Origin: Sphingomonas sp. LC-1
GTDB lineage: Bacteria; Pseudomonadota; Alphaproteobacteria; Sphingomonadales; Sphingomonadaceae
Direction: 5' to 3'
Length of the DNA: 64,000 nt
Assembly (NCBI RefSeq): GCF_025371035.1
Contig: NZ_JANZXB010000008.1
Span: forward strand, 1-64,000
The notes below the pieces were generated by a model. That model saw only the letters and a program-made list of their open reading frames with translations, had not been told where the DNA came from and made no database searches. Positions 61,506 to 64,000 of the stretch are shown piece by piece. Position numbers and translations under genes: made by a program. Positions within the stretch are counted from its first letter, which is position 1. Each line of letters begins with the position of its first letter.

Positions 61506-61661
61506 ATGAGGCATGATCCCGTGCCGCGTTCCCAAGTCTCCCCGCTTGCGCTCAAGCACCCCGTCGTTCGCAGGATACATGGCGAACTGGTCACTGAAGC
61601 GGCCCTGCAGGCGAGGATACTGGACGATTGGTTGATCGGCCAACTCAGCCCGCTGGGTTAG
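61506..61661 (+). CDS. Small hypothetical protein (51 aa)
   Basis: MRHDPVPRSQVSPLALKHPVVRRIHGELVTEAALQARILDDWL and a short end. Soluble, no cysteines, no known family. GGGAAG lies 4-9 bases before the ATG, and it follows the 136-residue gene by 18 bases. Last gene of the presumed four-gene unit; it faces the merR-type gene 33 bases away. Confidence 0.6.
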   Translation: MRHDPVPRSQVSPLALKHPVVRRIHGELVTEAALQARILDDWLIGQLSPLG

Positions 61662-61694
61662 ATGTCCGGTGTTCGATCGGCAGGACCTGGGCAG

Positions 61695-62090
61695 TCAGTG
61701 CTCGAATGCGGTAATGATCGGGCATGGATCCAAACCTGATGCATCACATGCCGACGATAGATGGGAAAGCGCGGCACGCGCGGCCTGCATCTCGGCAATG
61801 CGAACATCAAGCGCGGCCAACCGGGCATCGGCCATCGCACGTATACGCGATTTGTCATCTATCGCATCCAGCCTGAGCAGCTGGCCGACCTCATCAAGGG
61901 TAAATCCGGCCCGTTGCGCGGCCCGGATGAAACGCAACCGACCAAGCTCCGCATCGCCATAGCGACGGATACCGCCCGACCTTCCCGTCCCTTCACCGCG
62001 CCGGGGGATGTCGAGCAGCCCCCGCCGTTGGTAGAATCGAACGGTCTCCACACCGACGCCACCTGCGCGAGCTAAACCTGCGATCGTCAT
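61695..62090 (-). CDS. merR: MerR-family regulator, mercury-type but lacking the first sensor cysteine
   Basis: 131 residues. The winged helix (MTIAGLARAGGVGVETVRFYQRRGLL, RRYGDAELGRLRFIRAAQRAGFTLDEVGQLLRL) and the dimerisation helix match MerR of mer operons. The second and third Hg ligands align as Cys115 (SSACDA) and Cys123 (DPCPII), but the position of Tn501 Cys82 reads LLRLDAIDDKSR with no cysteine. It is divergent from the glutaredoxin-MauE gene, across a mer-type operator. The inducer may therefore not be Hg(II). The start MTIAG fits the family; GTG codons upstream are possible. Confidence 0.85.
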   Translation of the reverse strand: MTIAGLARAGGVGVETVRFYQRRGLLDIPRRGEGTGRSGGIRRYGDAELGRLRFIRAAQRAGFTLDEVGQLLRLDAIDDKSRIRAMADARLAALDVRIAEMQAARAALSHLSSACDASGLDPCPIITAFEH

Positions 62091-62100
62091 ATTCACATGC

Positions 62101-62132
62101 TTGACTCCGTACCACGGTACGGAAGCTATACT
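62101..62132 (+). promoter_or_regulatory. mer-type promoter with MerR operator
   Basis: -35 TTGACT (62101-62106) and -10 TATACT (62127-62132) are 20 bases apart, the over-long spacer of MerR-activated promoters. In the spacer lies the perfect dyad CCGTACC-AC-GGTACGG (62107-62122), the same arms as classic mer operators. Confidence 0.85.
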
Positions 62133-62157
62133 CCCCGGCGATGACGGAGAAGCAATA

Positions 62158-62904
62158 ATGAACTCTACCAAAAGCGCCGCGCTGTACCGTATGGCGCTAC
62201 CCGGACATATGTGCCCGTTTGGGCTGAAGGCCCGCGACGTCTTGCGGCGGGGGGGCTACGCGGTCGACGATCATCTGTTGTCGTCCCGCGCGGAAGTCGA
62301 TGCGTTCAAGGCCGAACACGGGGTGTCGACGACGCCGCAAGTCTTCATCGATGGACAGCGTATCGGCGGCTATTCCGACCTGCGTCGCTTTCTGGGCAAG
62401 CGCGTCGCGGATCCGGACGCGACGAGCTATCGTCCTGTCATCGCCGTTTTCGCGATGACGGCGTTGATGGCGATGTCGGCCGGTATCGCCGTCGATGGTA
62501 CGCCCTTGTCGATCCGCGTGGCCGAGTGGTTCGTCGCCTTCTCGATGTGCGTGCTGGCGATGCTGAAGCTGCAGGATGTCGAGCGCTTCTCGTCGATGTT
62601 CCTGAACTATGACCTGCTCGCGCGACGCTGGGTGCCCTATGCCTATATCTATCCTTATGCCGAAGGCCTGGCCGGCGTACTGATGGCGGCCGGAATTTTG
62701 AGATGGGTTTCCGTGCCCGTCGCTCTGACGATCGGGTCGATCGGCGCGGTGTCGGTGCTGAAAGCAGTGTATATCGAACGTCGCACCCTGAAATGCGCGT
62801 GCGTCGGTGGCAGCACCAAAGTGCCGCTCGGCTTTCTGTCGTTGACCGAAAATGTCCTGATGATCGCCATGGCGATCTGGATGGTGACCGGCGGGGGGCA
62901 CTGA
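62158..62904 (+). CDS. Glutaredoxin-MauE/DoxX membrane fusion protein
   Basis: 248 residues. Residues ~7-85 are a glutaredoxin domain (HMCPFGLKA, a single-cysteine CPFG site; STTPQVFIDGQRIGGYSDLRRFL), followed by a four-helix MauE-type membrane domain (VIAVFAMTALMAMSAG and later helices) with a CACVGGSTKVPLG motif near the C-terminus. It probably moves reducing power to the membrane or periplasm. GGAGA precedes the ATG at 62158. The mer-type promoter is directly upstream, and the methyltransferase follows by one base. Confidence 0.85.
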   Translation: MNSTKSAALYRMALPGHMCPFGLKARDVLRRGGYAVDDHLLSSRAEVDAFKAEHGVSTTPQVFIDGQRIGGYSDLRRFLGKRVADPDATSYRPVIAVFAMTALMAMSAGIAVDGTPLSIRVAEWFVAFSMCVLAMLKLQDVERFSSMFLNYDLLARRWVPYAYIYPYAEGLAGVLMAAGILRWVSVPVALTIGSIGAVSVLKAVYIERRTLKCACVGGSTKVPLGFLSLTENVLMIAMAIWMVTGGGH

Positions 62905-62905
62905 C

Positions 62906-63793
62906 ATGTCACACGAGGTCGGTGTTTCATCACCGAATGCTGGGCAGGCCGCCGACTGGAACGGCCGCAACGGCGAGCACTGGGTTATGCATCAGGTCCG
63001 GCTCGACCGGATGTTGCGATCGTTCGGCACGGCAGCGATCGAGGCGGCGGCACCGGCGGTAGGCGAGCATATCCTCGACATCGGTTGTGGCGCGGGTGCG
63101 ACCAGTATCGCGCTCGCCAGATATGTCGGGCCGACCGGACATGTGCGGGGTATCGACATTTCCGAACTCCTTATCGCTCGCGCTTGCGCTGTGGCGCCGC
63201 ACGGACTGCCGCTTGAGTTCCAACTTGCGGATGCGGCGACCGCCGATCTTGGAAATGGTGCCTATGATCTCCTGTTCTCCCGCCTCGGCGTCATGTTCTT
63301 CGACGATCCGGTGTCCGCCTTTGCCCGATTGCGGACCGCTTTGCGTCGGGATGGAAGGCTGGCATTCGTCTGCTGGCGTCAGGCGTCGGAGAATGACTGG
63401 GTCCGCCTGCCACTGCGCGCCATTGCTGATATTGTACCGTCCCCTCCCCCGCCGGATCCGGAAGCGCCCGGCCCCTTCTCGTTCGGTGACCCGGCAAGGG
63501 TGACGCGTATTCTCCGACAGGCAGGCTTCACAGCCATCACGCTGACGCCATTCGACCGGATCATTCCCTTTGGCCGGGGTGAAACACGTGCGCAGGCGGT
63601 GGACGATGGGCTCGCGCTTGCATTCGATGTCGGTCCGCTCGCACGCGCATTGCAGGATCAACCCGAAGAGGTTCGGACACGAGCGGCCGATGCCGTGCGT
63701 GCAGCCCTGGCCGCCCTGCCTGGCCGGCGCGCCAATCTGATCCGTGGCACGGCGTGGATCGTGACGGCGGGAAATTCGGGTCGCTCGTTTTGA
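62906..63793 (+). CDS. Class I SAM-dependent methyltransferase
   Basis: 295 residues. Motif I is ILDIGCGAGATSIALA (SAM-binding glycine loop near residue 60), acidic loop GIDISELL, then YDLLFSRLGVMFFDDPVSAFARL and LAFVCWRQ (motifs II and III). Resembles UbiE/Methyltransf_11-type enzymes; the substrate is unknown. It starts one base after the glutaredoxin-MauE gene and should be under the same MerR-controlled promoter. Confidence 0.88.
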   Translation: MSHEVGVSSPNAGQAADWNGRNGEHWVMHQVRLDRMLRSFGTAAIEAAAPAVGEHILDIGCGAGATSIALARYVGPTGHVRGIDISELLIARACAVAPHGLPLEFQLADAATADLGNGAYDLLFSRLGVMFFDDPVSAFARLRTALRRDGRLAFVCWRQASENDWVRLPLRAIADIVPSPPPPDPEAPGPFSFGDPARVTRILRQAGFTAITLTPFDRIIPFGRGETRAQAVDDGLALAFDVGPLARALQDQPEEVRTRAADAVRAALAALPGRRANLIRGTAWIVTAGNSGRSF

Positions 63794-64000
63794 TGTTGGT
63801 GCGCGCCTCATTGGCCGGCAGCGGCATATCCGGCCCGTGAGACCCGCATAAGCCAGCGTGTCAATGGAGATAGCCGATGCCGCCATTCCCCTCCCCCCGG
63901 CATATGCCTCTTCAAACCAGCACTGCCGCCAATTTGCTCTATCCGCACCGGCCGATCACAAGCTTCCTGCGACGGTGACGAAGGTCTTGGGCAGTTCGTC

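Noticed and set aside
63956-64000. Possible C-terminal end of a minus-strand gene entering from the right
   Set aside because: Only 14 codons before a TGA are visible, too short to support a gene.

Overview
The window comes from a high-GC alphaproteobacterial chromosome, most likely a Sphingomonas-type member of the Sphingomonadales. The evidence is the gene order aroA-cmk-rpsA-ihfB, aroQ-accB-accC and glnB-glnA, a zeta-type F1-ATPase inhibitor, EcfG-like stress promoters, a fused ThiS-ThiG and several small proteins of a kind I associate with sphingomonads. The species assignment is inference; no rRNA gene lies in the window.

Layout. 1-323 holds no gene but carries a stable-RNA-type promoter pointing off the left edge. 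324-7124: SBF-like transporter, a divergent Lrp regulator / cysteine desulfhydrase pair with an M3 oligopeptidase, and a globin-coupled chemoreceptor. 7399-12819: two identical tRNA-Ala genes, a zinc-ribbon protein, aroA-cmk, rpsA, ihfB and tRNA-Leu. 12819-19274: a solute-binding lipoprotein whose ATG shares a base with the tRNA-Leu CCA end, DUF4112, secreted RNase T2 with a coupled membrane protein, nadA-nadC, DUF4230 and an MBL hydrolase. 19361-24983: BlaI/M56 pair with twin operators, zeta-BolA-Grx4 cluster, a small stress-type membrane peptide, and leuC-smORF-leuD. 25138-31540: MFS transporter, GST, a succinyl-CoA:3-oxoacid CoA-transferase operon interrupted by an acid phosphatase lipoprotein, a ThDP enzyme, and CsbD behind an EcfG-like promoter. 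31631-37933: thiSG, aroQ-accBC, arsC-like, then glnB behind a sigma-54 promoter with an NtrC-like site, and glnA. 38359-46576: monooxygenase, cyclophilin, quinone oxidoreductase, and the tamA-tamB outer-membrane assembly pair. 46694-48532: small proteins and a divergent S24 (CI-like) / Cro-like module with no prophage around it. 48630-58139: a ZnuD-like TonB receptor with a Zur-like box, YbjN, a glutarate catabolic pair (GCDH and CoA-transferase), an orphan [2Fe-2S] subunit, RcnB, a 2OG-Fe(II) hydroxylase and recJ.

58197-64000 looks like the left end of a genomic island at tRNA-Glu: a decayed tyrosine-integrase remnant follows the tRNA, then two metal-type regulatory units. The first is an MFS exporter behind a Fur-box-like palindrome, followed by three unrecognised small genes. 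The second is a MerR regulator facing a mer-type operator that drives a glutaredoxin-MauE membrane fusion and a SAM methyltransferase. The MerR protein lacks the first of the three mercury-binding cysteines, so its inducer may not be Hg(II). No CRISPR array, intact insertion sequence or intact prophage was seen.
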